From assembly GCF_003201105.1 (NCBI RefSeq), contig NZ_QICJ01000001.1:1-64000 (forward strand): a stretch of 64,000 nucleotides of DNA, in the 5' to 3' direction. Shown one piece after another: positions 53,944 through 62,036 of this stretch (positions within the stretch are counted from its first letter, which is position 1; each line of letters opens with the position of its first letter). A program made the translations under genes and the position numbers. Source of the DNA: Dyella sp. AtDHG13. Lineage in GTDB: Bacteria; Pseudomonadota; Gammaproteobacteria; Xanthomonadales; Rhodanobacteraceae. Under the pieces are notes generated by a model that was given only the letters and a program-made list of their open reading frames with translations, was not told where the DNA came from and did no database searches.

Positions 53944-54687
53944 TTAGGCGGCGGCCCACAGCACGGCATCCGCCCCGGCCGGCAGGCGCATGGGCGTGGC
54001 CGGGTCGCTGACGGCGCGCCACACGGCCTCAGCCACGTCCGTCGAATGGGTTACCGGGTCGGTCGACTGCGCCCAGCCGTTCATCACGCCCTGGGCCAGC
54101 TCGGCATAGGCCTCGGGAAAACCCGCCAGCATGCGGGTGCGTGCATTTTCGCCAAAGCGGGTGTCGGGCGCCCTGCCCGGCAGCACCAGCCGCACACGGA
54201 TGTCGAAAGGCTCCAGTTCCAGGGCCAGCGATTCGGTGAACGCATTCACCGCGGCCTTGCTGGCGGTGTACACGGACAGCAGGTGCAAGGGCCGCAGCGT
54301 GACCGTGGAGGTGACATTAACGATGACGCCGCTGCGGCGCTCGCGGAACTGCGGCAACACCGCCTGCGTCATGGCGATGGTGCCGAAGGTGTTGGTCTCG
54401 AACACCTCGCGCACCATGTCCATGGAAGTGCCTTCCAGCGCATTGAGCAGACCGATGCCGGCATTGTTGACCAGCGCATCGATGGAACCGGCGGCATCGA
54501 CAAGGCGGGCGATGCTCTGCGGATCGGTCACGTCCAGCGGCAGTACGCGGAGGCGATCGGACGAAGGCAGCACATCCGCGCGCGGCGTGCGCATGGTGGC
54601 GATGACGTTCCAGCCTCGGCCGAGGAAATCGCGGGCGACCTCCAGGCCAAAACCGGACGAGCAACCGGTGACAAGGATGGTTTTCAT
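53944..54687 (-). CDS. SDR-family oxidoreductase
   Basis: 247 residues with TGCSSGFGLEVA cofactor loop, NNAGIG and the SVYTASKAA catalytic Tyr/Lys preceded by NVTST. Cytosolic NADP-type (first-strand end: MRTPRAD). Substrate unknown. ATG 54687 has GGAG upstream. Divergent from the AraC regulator, which probably controls it. Confidence 0.92.
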   Translation of the reverse strand: MKTILVTGCSSGFGLEVARDFLGRGWNVIATMRTPRADVLPSSDRLRVLPLDVTDPQSIARLVDAAGSIDALVNNAGIGLLNALEGTSMDMVREVFETNTFGTIAMTQAVLPQFRERRSGVIVNVTSTVTLRPLHLLSVYTASKAAVNAFTESLALELEPFDIRVRLVLPGRAPDTRFGENARTRMLAGFPEAYAELAQGVMNGWAQSTDPVTHSTDVAEAVWRAVSDPATPMRLPAGADAVLWAAA

Positions 54688-54791
54688 GAAGGCTCCGGGC
54701 GTGGGGTGAAGTGGGAATGGGCCCACGATAGACGCCTGCATCCGGACTAACTACCATCAAAAGTCCAAGATTCATTGGCCATCGTCCAGCC

Positions 54792-55700
54792 ATGACCGAT
54801 CCGCTCTCGGAAATCGTCACCCTGCTCCAGCCGCAGGCCGCGTTCTCCAAGATCTCCAGTGCCGCCGGGCCCTGGCAGGTGCGGCGCGCCGTGATGGACC
54901 GGCCGTTCTACTGCCTGATCCTGGAAGGCGCCAGCCGGCTGGCCATCGAGGGGCGCGAACCCTTGATCCTGCAGGCGGGCGATTTCCTGCTGGCCCCGGC
55001 CGCCGTCAGCTTTACGGTGTCCAGCCTGCAACCGCCGGCGCACGACATCGACTCCGTGCCCACGGTGTTGCCCGGCGGCGAATACCGGCTCGGTCGCCCG
55101 GAGGGCCCGCCAGACGTCCGCATGATGGCCGGCTTTTGCAACTTCGGCTCGCCGGACGCGGCCTTGCTGGTGTCGCTGCTGCCGCAACTGGTGCACGTTC
55201 GTGGCGAGCCAAGACTGTCCACGCTGGTGCAACTGGTAATCGAGGAATCGCGCGCGCAGCGCCCCGCGCGTGAGGTCATTCTTTCCCGGCTGCTGGAAGT
55301 GCTGCTGATCGAGGCTTTGCGCTGCACCACCGGCACGACGGCGTCGCCGGGTCTGTTGAACGGCCTGGCCGACGCGCGACTGGCCACGGCGATACGGTGC
55401 ATGCACGAAAGCCCCACCCACGCATGGACGGTGGCGCAACTGGCGAAGAAGGCGGCGCTGTCGCGCTCGGCGTTTTTCGAACGCTTCAACCGAGCCGTGG
55501 GCATGCCGCCGATGGAATACCTGCTCGCGTGGCGCATGGCGCTGGCGAAACGGCTACTGCAAAGCGATGGCCTGGGTATCGCCGAGGTCGCTGAGCGCGT
55601 CGGCTACAGTTCGGCAAGCACCTTCAGCGTGGCGTTCACCCGGCACGTCGGCTTGCCGCCCGCGCGGTATACGCGCACGCAGGCGGCGGTGCGCGAGTAA
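54792..55700 (+). CDS. AraC-family transcriptional regulator (cupin-type)
   Basis: 302 residues. N-terminal cupin-like sensor (about 20-110: FYCLILEGASRLAIEGREPLILQAGDFLL), C-terminal double helix-turn-helix (about 195-295: WTVAQLAKKAALSRSAFFERFN, IAEVAERVGYSSASTFSVAFTRHVGLPPARY). The 104-base divergent promoter shared with the SDR gene suggests it regulates that gene in response to a small molecule. Confidence 0.92.
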   Translation: MTDPLSEIVTLLQPQAAFSKISSAAGPWQVRRAVMDRPFYCLILEGASRLAIEGREPLILQAGDFLLAPAAVSFTVSSLQPPAHDIDSVPTVLPGGEYRLGRPEGPPDVRMMAGFCNFGSPDAALLVSLLPQLVHVRGEPRLSTLVQLVIEESRAQRPAREVILSRLLEVLLIEALRCTTGTTASPGLLNGLADARLATAIRCMHESPTHAWTVAQLAKKAALSRSAFFERFNRAVGMPPMEYLLAWRMALAKRLLQSDGLGIAEVAERVGYSSASTFSVAFTRHVGLPPARYTRTQAAVRE

Positions 55701-55713
55701 CCCGCGATATCGC

Positions 55714-56289
55714 TCAATGGGCGCGACGCCCGTTTCGCCCCAGCCACCACGCCATCACCGCCCCGGCGAGCAGCCAACCGATGACCTGTTCCACCAGCGC
55801 CGCCACGGTGAAGTTGGTGGGAAAGCGATACCAGTTCCAGTACGGCACCAGGGTGCTGAGCCAGGCGAACACGCTGGCGGCCAACGCAATGCTCAGGCGC
55901 GTCATGAAGCTGAAGGCGGCCAGCGACATGACAAAGGCCAGCATCAGGGCGGACAAGGTATCGGAGGCCCATTGCCGCGGCAGCTGGCCGCTCATGTCGG
56001 AGAGGTCATCGCCCTGCGGCAGGTAGACCATGAAGGCATAGGGCGAGGCCTTGGCCTTGGCCGAATAGGCGGACATGACGGCCTTGTCGCCCATCTTGGC
56101 CGGGTCCACCGAGGGCAGCAGATAGACGCCGGCCTGCTCGCCCAGGCCCGGGCGCAGCGCGGCGAGCACGGTGTCTTCGGCCACGGGCTGGTGCATGCCG
56201 ACATTGCCCAGGCCCAGCGCCATATGCGCCACGGCACCCCAGATGAACATCACGATTCCGCCGAGCAAAGCAGCTGCGAGCACGCGCAT
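55714..56289 (-). CDS. Integral membrane hypothetical protein
   Basis: 191 residues: an N-terminal helix, a soluble periplasmic-looking segment (about 35-90) and three C-terminal helices (LSALMLAFVMSLAAFSF, IALAASVFAWLSTLVPYWNWYRFP, EQVIGWLLAGAVMAWWLG). ATG 56289 has GGGGAG upstream; 56307 and 56337 are longer alternatives. No family recognised. Convergent with the AraC gene. Confidence 0.75.
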   Translation of the reverse strand: MRVLAAALLGGIVMFIWGAVAHMALGLGNVGMHQPVAEDTVLAALRPGLGEQAGVYLLPSVDPAKMGDKAVMSAYSAKAKASPYAFMVYLPQGDDLSDMSGQLPRQWASDTLSALMLAFVMSLAAFSFMTRLSIALAASVFAWLSTLVPYWNWYRFPTNFTVAALVEQVIGWLLAGAVMAWWLGRNGRRAH

Positions 56290-56352
56290 GACGACGACTC
56301 CCCGCATGATTCGGTGCGGTGAATCTATGCCTGCCACCGGCAGGCGACAACT

Positions 56353-57702
56353 TTACTTTCGGCCAGTGCGGCCGCGTGCTTCGCGGCGGGCTTCGCGCAG
56401 GCTCTGCAGCTTCTCGCGCAGTTTCAGTTCCAGCCCGCGCTCGACGGGTTCATAGAACACCGTGCCTTCCAGCGCGTCGGGCAGCAGTTGCTGGTCGAGC
56501 GCCACGCCGCCTTCGCTGTCGTGGTCGTACTGATAGCCCTGTCCGTAGCCCAGGCCTTTCATGAGCTTGGTGGGCGCGTTGCGCAGGTGCATGGGCACTT
56601 CCAGCGTGCCGGTCTGCTGCACCACGGCGCGGGCCGCGTTGTAGGCCTTGTAGGCGGCATTGCTCTTGGGCGCGATGGCCAGCCAGATGGCGAGCTGCGC
56701 CAGGCCAAGCTCGCCTTCCGGGCTGCCGAGGCGTTCGTAGGTATCCCACGCATCCAGCGCCATGCGCCAGGCGCGCGGCTCTGCCAGGCCAACGTCTTCC
56801 ACCGCCATGCGCGTCATGCGGCGGGCGAGGTAGAGCGGGTCCACACCGCCGTCCAGCATGCGGGTCAGCCAGTACACGGCGGCGTCCGGATCGGACGAAC
56901 GCACGGATTTGTGCAGCGCCGAGATCTGGCCGTAGAACTGCTCGCCGCCCTTGTCGAAGCGGCGCGTGCGGTCGGCCAGCACCTGCGTGAGCGTGGCCTC
57001 GTCGATGCGATGGTCTTCGGCGAGCTCCGAGGCGATCTCCAGCAGGGTGAGCGCGCGGCGCACGTCGCCATCTGCCGCCTGCGCGATCAGCTTGAGCGAT
57101 TCGTCCGATACCTCGAGCTGCATCTCGCCAAGGCCACGCTCGGTATCTCCCAGCGCGCGCTTGAGCGCGACCACGACGTCGTCCGCCGTCACCGCCTCCA
57201 GCACGTGCACGCGGCAGCGCGACAGCAGGGCCGAGTTGAGTTCGAACGAAGGGTTTTCGGTGGTGGCGCCGACGAAGATGATCACGCCGCGCTCGATATG
57301 CGGAAGGAAGGCGTCCTGCTGCGCCTTGTTGAAGCGATGCACCTCGTCCACGAACAGCACGGTGCGGCGGCCCTGCGCGAAATTGGCTTCCGCCTCGGCC
57401 AGCGCCTTGCGCACGTCGGGCAACCCGGAGAGCACGGCGGAAATGGCGCGGAAATCCGCATCCGCATAGCGCGCCACCAACAGCGCCAGCGTGGTCTTGC
57501 CGCAGCCGGGCGGCCCCCACAGGATCATGGAATGCACCCTGCCCGCCTCCAACGCGCGGCGCAGGGCCTTGCCCGGCGCCAGCACGCGCTGCTGGCCCAC
57601 GATTTCATCCAGGGTGCGCGGCCGCATGCGTTCGGCCAGGGGCTTGAGATCGTCGGACTCTGGAAACAGGCCCGGCGCGTCGAACATATCGCTGCGTGAC
57701 AT
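56353..57702 (-). CDS. rarA: Replication-associated recombination protein A (AAA+ ATPase)
   Basis: 449 residues. Walker A is GPPGCGKTT, Walker B VLFVDEVHRFN, sensor 1 GATTENPSFELN; the C-terminal MgsA-type domain has EVPMHLRNAPT. RarA/MgsA is a tetrameric clamp-loader-like ATPase acting at stalled forks and interacting with SSB. ATG 57702 is chosen; the longer in-frame start adds a non-conserved extension. Confidence 0.95.
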   Translation of the reverse strand: MSRSDMFDAPGLFPESDDLKPLAERMRPRTLDEIVGQQRVLAPGKALRRALEAGRVHSMILWGPPGCGKTTLALLVARYADADFRAISAVLSGLPDVRKALAEAEANFAQGRRTVLFVDEVHRFNKAQQDAFLPHIERGVIIFVGATTENPSFELNSALLSRCRVHVLEAVTADDVVVALKRALGDTERGLGEMQLEVSDESLKLIAQAADGDVRRALTLLEIASELAEDHRIDEATLTQVLADRTRRFDKGGEQFYGQISALHKSVRSSDPDAAVYWLTRMLDGGVDPLYLARRMTRMAVEDVGLAEPRAWRMALDAWDTYERLGSPEGELGLAQLAIWLAIAPKSNAAYKAYNAARAVVQQTGTLEVPMHLRNAPTKLMKGLGYGQGYQYDHDSEGGVALDQQLLPDALEGTVFYEPVERGLELKLREKLQSLREARREARGRTGRK

Positions 57703-57780
57703 GCCGGGGATGATAGGGCATTGGGGCCGACAGAGCTTTATGAGGTGTTCGGGCCGTCGATGGAGAGGGACACCAAGAAC

Positions 57781-57811
57781 CGTCATGCCCGCGAAGGCGG
57801 GAATGACGAGC
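57781..57811 (+). repeat. REP-type element, copy 4
   Basis: CGTCATGCCCGCGAAGGCGG GAATGACGAG, a variant of the REP core with CCCGC in place of TCCGG, in the rarA-DUF3999 gap. Confidence 0.7.
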
Positions 57812-57839
57812 AAAAAAAGCGGGGCTTCGCGAGCCTTTC

Positions 57840-59204
57840 TCAGGACTTCGACTCGTCCCGCCTTCCCTGCTTCAACAAACTGAACGCCATGGCCGCCACA
57901 CCCAGCGCACCCAGTGCCAGCACCACCCATAGCAGCGGCTTGGTCCAGTCATAAGGCACCTTGGGCGCCTCCAGTGCGGATGGGCCGGCCTCGTCCACGC
58001 GTGGACCGAGTTCGGCCAGCGTCGGCTGCCAGTCCTCGCCTTTGGTGCTGCGCAGGCGGCTCAGCGCTTCGTCCACCGGGTAGTCGCCGCGCCGCGCCGA
58101 GTAGCTGCCGGCCAACAGGCGGAACGGCGCGCTGCCTTCGGGAATGAACACGTACTGCGGCGGCAGCCAGCCCACGCTCAGGGCGGGCGCGCCGGCCAGC
58201 GGCGTGTCGCTGCGCACGTGGATGCGCCGGGTGTTGTACGGCTGGCTCATCGTGGCCGTGTCCTCGCCACCCTTGCCGCCCGCGCGCACCAGGTTGAGCG
58301 AAGTCACTTCCGACCAGGTCTCATCGCCGTTGTCCAGGATCACATGCACGGTCGCCGCGTTGTTGTCGGCAGGCAAGGTGAGCTTGAACGCGATCAACGG
58401 CAGCTCGGCGGACAGCTCGTATTCGTAGTCGCCCGACACCTGCCCATTCGGCCTGGGCTCCAGCCACTGCAACTGCGAGGCGCGGTCGGCCGCCGCATCG
58501 GTGTAGTTGCCGACCAGCTTGACGGTGGGCACGTGGCCCGTGCTCCAGTCCACCTGGCCGTCGGTCAGGCGCACGCGGAAATAACGCTCCGGCTCACTGC
58601 TGGCGGTGTCGATGCTCAACTGCTCGACCTGGTCCTGATCGCCATGCACGCGGGTCAGGCCCACGTCGCTGGACATCAAATTCCACTGCCGCAGGTCGTT
58701 GCTGCCTTCGACGGTAACGTGGATCTGGAAATCCTCCTGCAGCGTCGACGGATCCAGCGCAATGCTGTCGATCTCCACGGCGCGACCCGCATCGATCAGC
58801 CAGCTGTCGGTATGCTGCGCGGTGGCGCCCCGGTCGTCCTGGCTGATGACGATGCCGCCGTTGGCATTGCGCTCCACCTTCACGCTGTCGCTGTTGTTCG
58901 CGGCAGCCACAGGCACCGGCAGCAGGCGAGCCATGGTTTCGAAGTGATGCCTGGTCGGCGGCGACGGCGGCATCGGCGCGAACGGCACGGGCTTGCCCGC
59001 CGCGTTCACCACGATCACGTCACGCAGATGCGCCGACGGGTTGGCGGCGGCATAGACCTGCGGGCCCAGCACCACCCGGTACGCATCGTCGGCGCTTTTC
59101 GTATCGAGTGGAAACGCATAGGCGTAGTTCACGTTCGGCCCCGCCCGCGCGGCCACCACCGGCAGCATCAAGGCCAGCGCAATCCAACGAACATCAAGGC
59201 GCAT
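57840..59204 (-). CDS. DUF3999-family exported protein with C-terminal membrane helix
   Basis: 454 residues: signal peptide ending ARAG, a long beta-rich periplasmic domain (e.g. WLIDAGRAVEIDSIALDPS, VTVEGSNDLRQW, resembling galactose-binding-like modules) and a C-terminal helix (about 424-443). GGAGGAG precedes ATG 59204. It overlaps the end of the DUF2339 gene by 11 bases and follows it in the same operon, a pairing seen often in proteobacteria; joint function unknown. Confidence 0.85.
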   Translation of the reverse strand: MRLDVRWIALALMLPVVAARAGPNVNYAYAFPLDTKSADDAYRVVLGPQVYAAANPSAHLRDVIVVNAAGKPVPFAPMPPSPPTRHHFETMARLLPVPVAAANNSDSVKVERNANGGIVISQDDRGATAQHTDSWLIDAGRAVEIDSIALDPSTLQEDFQIHVTVEGSNDLRQWNLMSSDVGLTRVHGDQDQVEQLSIDTASSEPERYFRVRLTDGQVDWSTGHVPTVKLVGNYTDAAADRASQLQWLEPRPNGQVSGDYEYELSAELPLIAFKLTLPADNNAATVHVILDNGDETWSEVTSLNLVRAGGKGGEDTATMSQPYNTRRIHVRSDTPLAGAPALSVGWLPPQYVFIPEGSAPFRLLAGSYSARRGDYPVDEALSRLRSTKGEDWQPTLAELGPRVDEAGPSALEAPKVPYDWTKPLLWVVLALGALGVAAMAFSLLKQGRRDESKS

Positions 59205-61929
59205 GCCCGGTCTCCTCCATAGACGATGAACGACGCGGCGGAGCCGGCGCCAGGTATCCGATGACACTGCACAGCAGGCCGAACGCGATGAACGAGCCAA
59301 TGCCGAACAGGTTGCCCAACTGGCGACGGTCGACCAGGATCAGCTTGGCCAGCACCACGCCCATGATGATGGCGCCGGCCAGCCAGAACAGGCGATGGCC
59401 GCGGCGCGAACCCCACACCCAGGCAAACAGGCCGAGCACGCTCCACACCACGGTGAGCGACATCTGCGCGAGGCTGGAATCGGCCAGATCAGTACCCCAC
59501 GCCACGCCGCCGAGCTGATGCACGGCGCGCAGCGTGATGCTGGTGGCCAGCGCCAGCACGATGGAGCCGAGCACCGGGCCGCGCGCATGCCGCAACACGG
59601 GCGGCAGCGACGGATCGGTGATCCAAGCCGCGAACATCGCAGCAGTCGCCAACAGCAGCAGCTCCACCGGATTCAGCAGCGGCACGTAGCGCAGCGGCGC
59701 GGCATCGCCGTCCATGAACAGCGCGATCACGCCCGCCAAGCCAAGCGCGGCCAGCAGCGAATATTTCAGCGGCGGCAACCAGCGCGGCAGGCTTTCCACC
59801 ATCGGTGGTGCGATCAGGCGCGGTCGCCAGTGCGCGAGCGCAAACGCCAGCAGCAGCGACAGCAGGCTCAACGCCGCCATCCAGCTGCCGGACAGCCAGC
59901 GCAGGCGATCCAGCGCCACCGCCACGCCAAACCCGGCGAGCAGCACCCAGCGCCACAGCCACGTCCATTGCGCCGCCGTGCCGGCCCATTCGGCGGAACG
60001 CAGGCACAGCAGCGTGCGCCAGCCCAGCACGGCGGCGGCGATCACTGCCAGAAGGTTCCATCCTCGCCAGGGTTGCTCGTGACTGGCGGCCATCAGGACG
60101 ACAAGCACCAGCACGCAGGCCATCAGCGCCACCGGGCTCCATCGCAGCGCAAAGCCCAGTTCCTGCGTATCGCGATACCTGGATGCTTCCGCCGTGCCCC
60201 ACGCGGTGACGGCGAACCATGCGAACCACGCGGCGGACATGTTCGCGTCCGGCACGAAGCTGGAGATTTCCTGCGCGCTGGCGGCGATCCACCACAACAT
60301 GCCCCAGGCATACAGCACCACCGAAAGCACGCGGTGCAGCGCACGTCCGTTGCCCAGCCGCGCAAACAGGCCCGCGCTGGCAAAGCACGCGATCACCAGC
60401 ATCAATGCGCTGATGCATTCACGGTTGAGCACCGGCCACGCGACGTGAACGCCGCCGTGCATGCCGCGATCGATCAACAACGCGCACGCGGCGAACACTT
60501 GCAGCGCGACGCCGCTCCACGTCGCGAACAGGCGCTGCTGACGCAGGCCCAGCCAGATCAGCCCCGCGCCTTCGAGCGCGAAGATGCTGCCGGTGACGTC
60601 GGCGCTCAAGGCCAGCGGCACGGTGAGCGTCGCGAGCGCCACCGCCAGGATGGCCCAGGTGTCGCGGATCAGCCGCATGCCCGGCTGGCGGCGCGACAGA
60701 TACGCCACCGCCACATAGATCGCCGCGGCCACCAGCGTGGAGATGGCCAGCGCCTTGCCGTCCCACTGCAGCAGCGCGCCCTGCAGCAACAGGCTGACCA
60801 GCGGATTGCCGAACATCAGGCAGCCGTCGATCACCAGGCGCCGGTCGACTGGCGCGCGCACCACGTGCAGCCAGGGAATGAACAGGTAGAACAGGAAGTT
60901 GAGGATCAGGAACGGCTCGGTGCTGGCGAACAGCGAATGGTCATAGCGCAGCACGCCCCATGCACTGCCCACCGCGAAGGTCGCGATGAAACCCAGCAGG
61001 TTGAGCACGCGCCACGAGCGCTTCCAGGCGATGCCGAGAATGGCGAGGTTCAATACCGCGTAGTAACTGAACAGCGCCACGTGGCTGCCGTTGCCGGTGG
61101 AGACCAGGATGGGCGCGGCGAAGCCGGCGATCAGGCCCAGCACGGCCAGCGCCAGCGCGTCCTGCATCACCGCCAGCACGCCGATGCCGGCCACCAGCAC
61201 CACGAGCACGGCGAACGCCGCGCCCGCGGGCAACAGATCGTAGAGACGGAAGGCGGCGAACACCGTCATCACCAGCACGCCGATGGAGCCGCCCTGCAGG
61301 GACAGGGCGAACACGCGCCGCGATTCGCGCTTGTGCCAGCCAAAGAACAAGCCGCCGATGGCGGCCAGCGCCACCATGGACACGCGCAAGGCCACGGGCA
61401 CGTGCAACATGCCGGCATCGGATGCGTACTTGAGCAGCGCCGCCACGCCGGCGAACAGCACCAGCATGCCGATCTTCACCGGCACATTGCCCTCGGTGAA
61501 CCAGCCCCACACGCGCTGAAGCAGGCGATCGAATGCCGAGGGCTGCGACGGCGCGGCGGGAGCGCGTGGCTCGGCGGGCCTGGGTGCGGGCGCCGCAACC
61601 GGCACGGGCGGCGGTGTCTCTTCCCGTGCCACGGGGGACGGCGACACCGCCGCCACCGGTGGCGCGACCGGCGCCGACGGTTCGCGAAGGGTTTCGCGCG
61701 CTTCCTGCGCGGTCATCCAGGGTCGTTCGGTAGCCGCCTGTTCCGGCGCGGGCGCTTGCGCCGGCTTGGTCGCCGTCAGCTGCTTGCGGATGCGATCCAG
61801 CTCATGGGACAGCTCCATCTGCCTGCCCCACAACAAACCCACCGCCGCGCCACCGACGATGCCGGCCAGGCTGGCTGAAGACACCAGCCCGCCCAGCACC
61901 GCACCGATCACCATCCATAGAAGAATCAT
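59194..61929 (-). CDS. DUF2339-family polytopic membrane protein
   Basis: 911 residues: an N-terminal helix, a charged coiled-coil and Pro/Ala-rich linker (to about 170), then some twenty or more membrane helices arranged as DUF2339. Start ATG 61929 is used; the frame is open further upstream but with non-conserved sequence. Encodes a probable envelope-associated transporter or sensor of unknown function, coupled to DUF3999. Confidence 0.85.
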   Translation of the reverse strand: MILLWMVIGAVLGGLVSSASLAGIVGGAAVGLLWGRQMELSHELDRIRKQLTATKPAQAPAPEQAATERPWMTAQEARETLREPSAPVAPPVAAVSPSPVAREETPPPVPVAAPAPRPAEPRAPAAPSQPSAFDRLLQRVWGWFTEGNVPVKIGMLVLFAGVAALLKYASDAGMLHVPVALRVSMVALAAIGGLFFGWHKRESRRVFALSLQGGSIGVLVMTVFAAFRLYDLLPAGAAFAVLVVLVAGIGVLAVMQDALALAVLGLIAGFAAPILVSTGNGSHVALFSYYAVLNLAILGIAWKRSWRVLNLLGFIATFAVGSAWGVLRYDHSLFASTEPFLILNFLFYLFIPWLHVVRAPVDRRLVIDGCLMFGNPLVSLLLQGALLQWDGKALAISTLVAAAIYVAVAYLSRRQPGMRLIRDTWAILAVALATLTVPLALSADVTGSIFALEGAGLIWLGLRQQRLFATWSGVALQVFAACALLIDRGMHGGVHVAWPVLNRECISALMLVIACFASAGLFARLGNGRALHRVLSVVLYAWGMLWWIAASAQEISSFVPDANMSAAWFAWFAVTAWGTAEASRYRDTQELGFALRWSPVALMACVLVLVVLMAASHEQPWRGWNLLAVIAAAVLGWRTLLCLRSAEWAGTAAQWTWLWRWVLLAGFGVAVALDRLRWLSGSWMAALSLLSLLLAFALAHWRPRLIAPPMVESLPRWLPPLKYSLLAALGLAGVIALFMDGDAAPLRYVPLLNPVELLLLATAAMFAAWITDPSLPPVLRHARGPVLGSIVLALATSITLRAVHQLGGVAWGTDLADSSLAQMSLTVVWSVLGLFAWVWGSRRGHRLFWLAGAIIMGVVLAKLILVDRRQLGNLFGIGSFIAFGLLCSVIGYLAPAPPRRSSSMEETGHAP

Positions 61930-62036
61930 GCCTGTCCGTCTCCACCCGCCTGGGGCCTCACACCGCCAGTGTGCCATGGCCGACTCCATGCCGACCTGCA
62001 AAGGGCGTGCGCTACGGGCGACGTACGTCACGACAA

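Noticed and set aside
59395-61878. 827-codon open frame on the plus strand
   Set aside because: Antisense to DUF2339; Gln/His/Arg-rich artefact.
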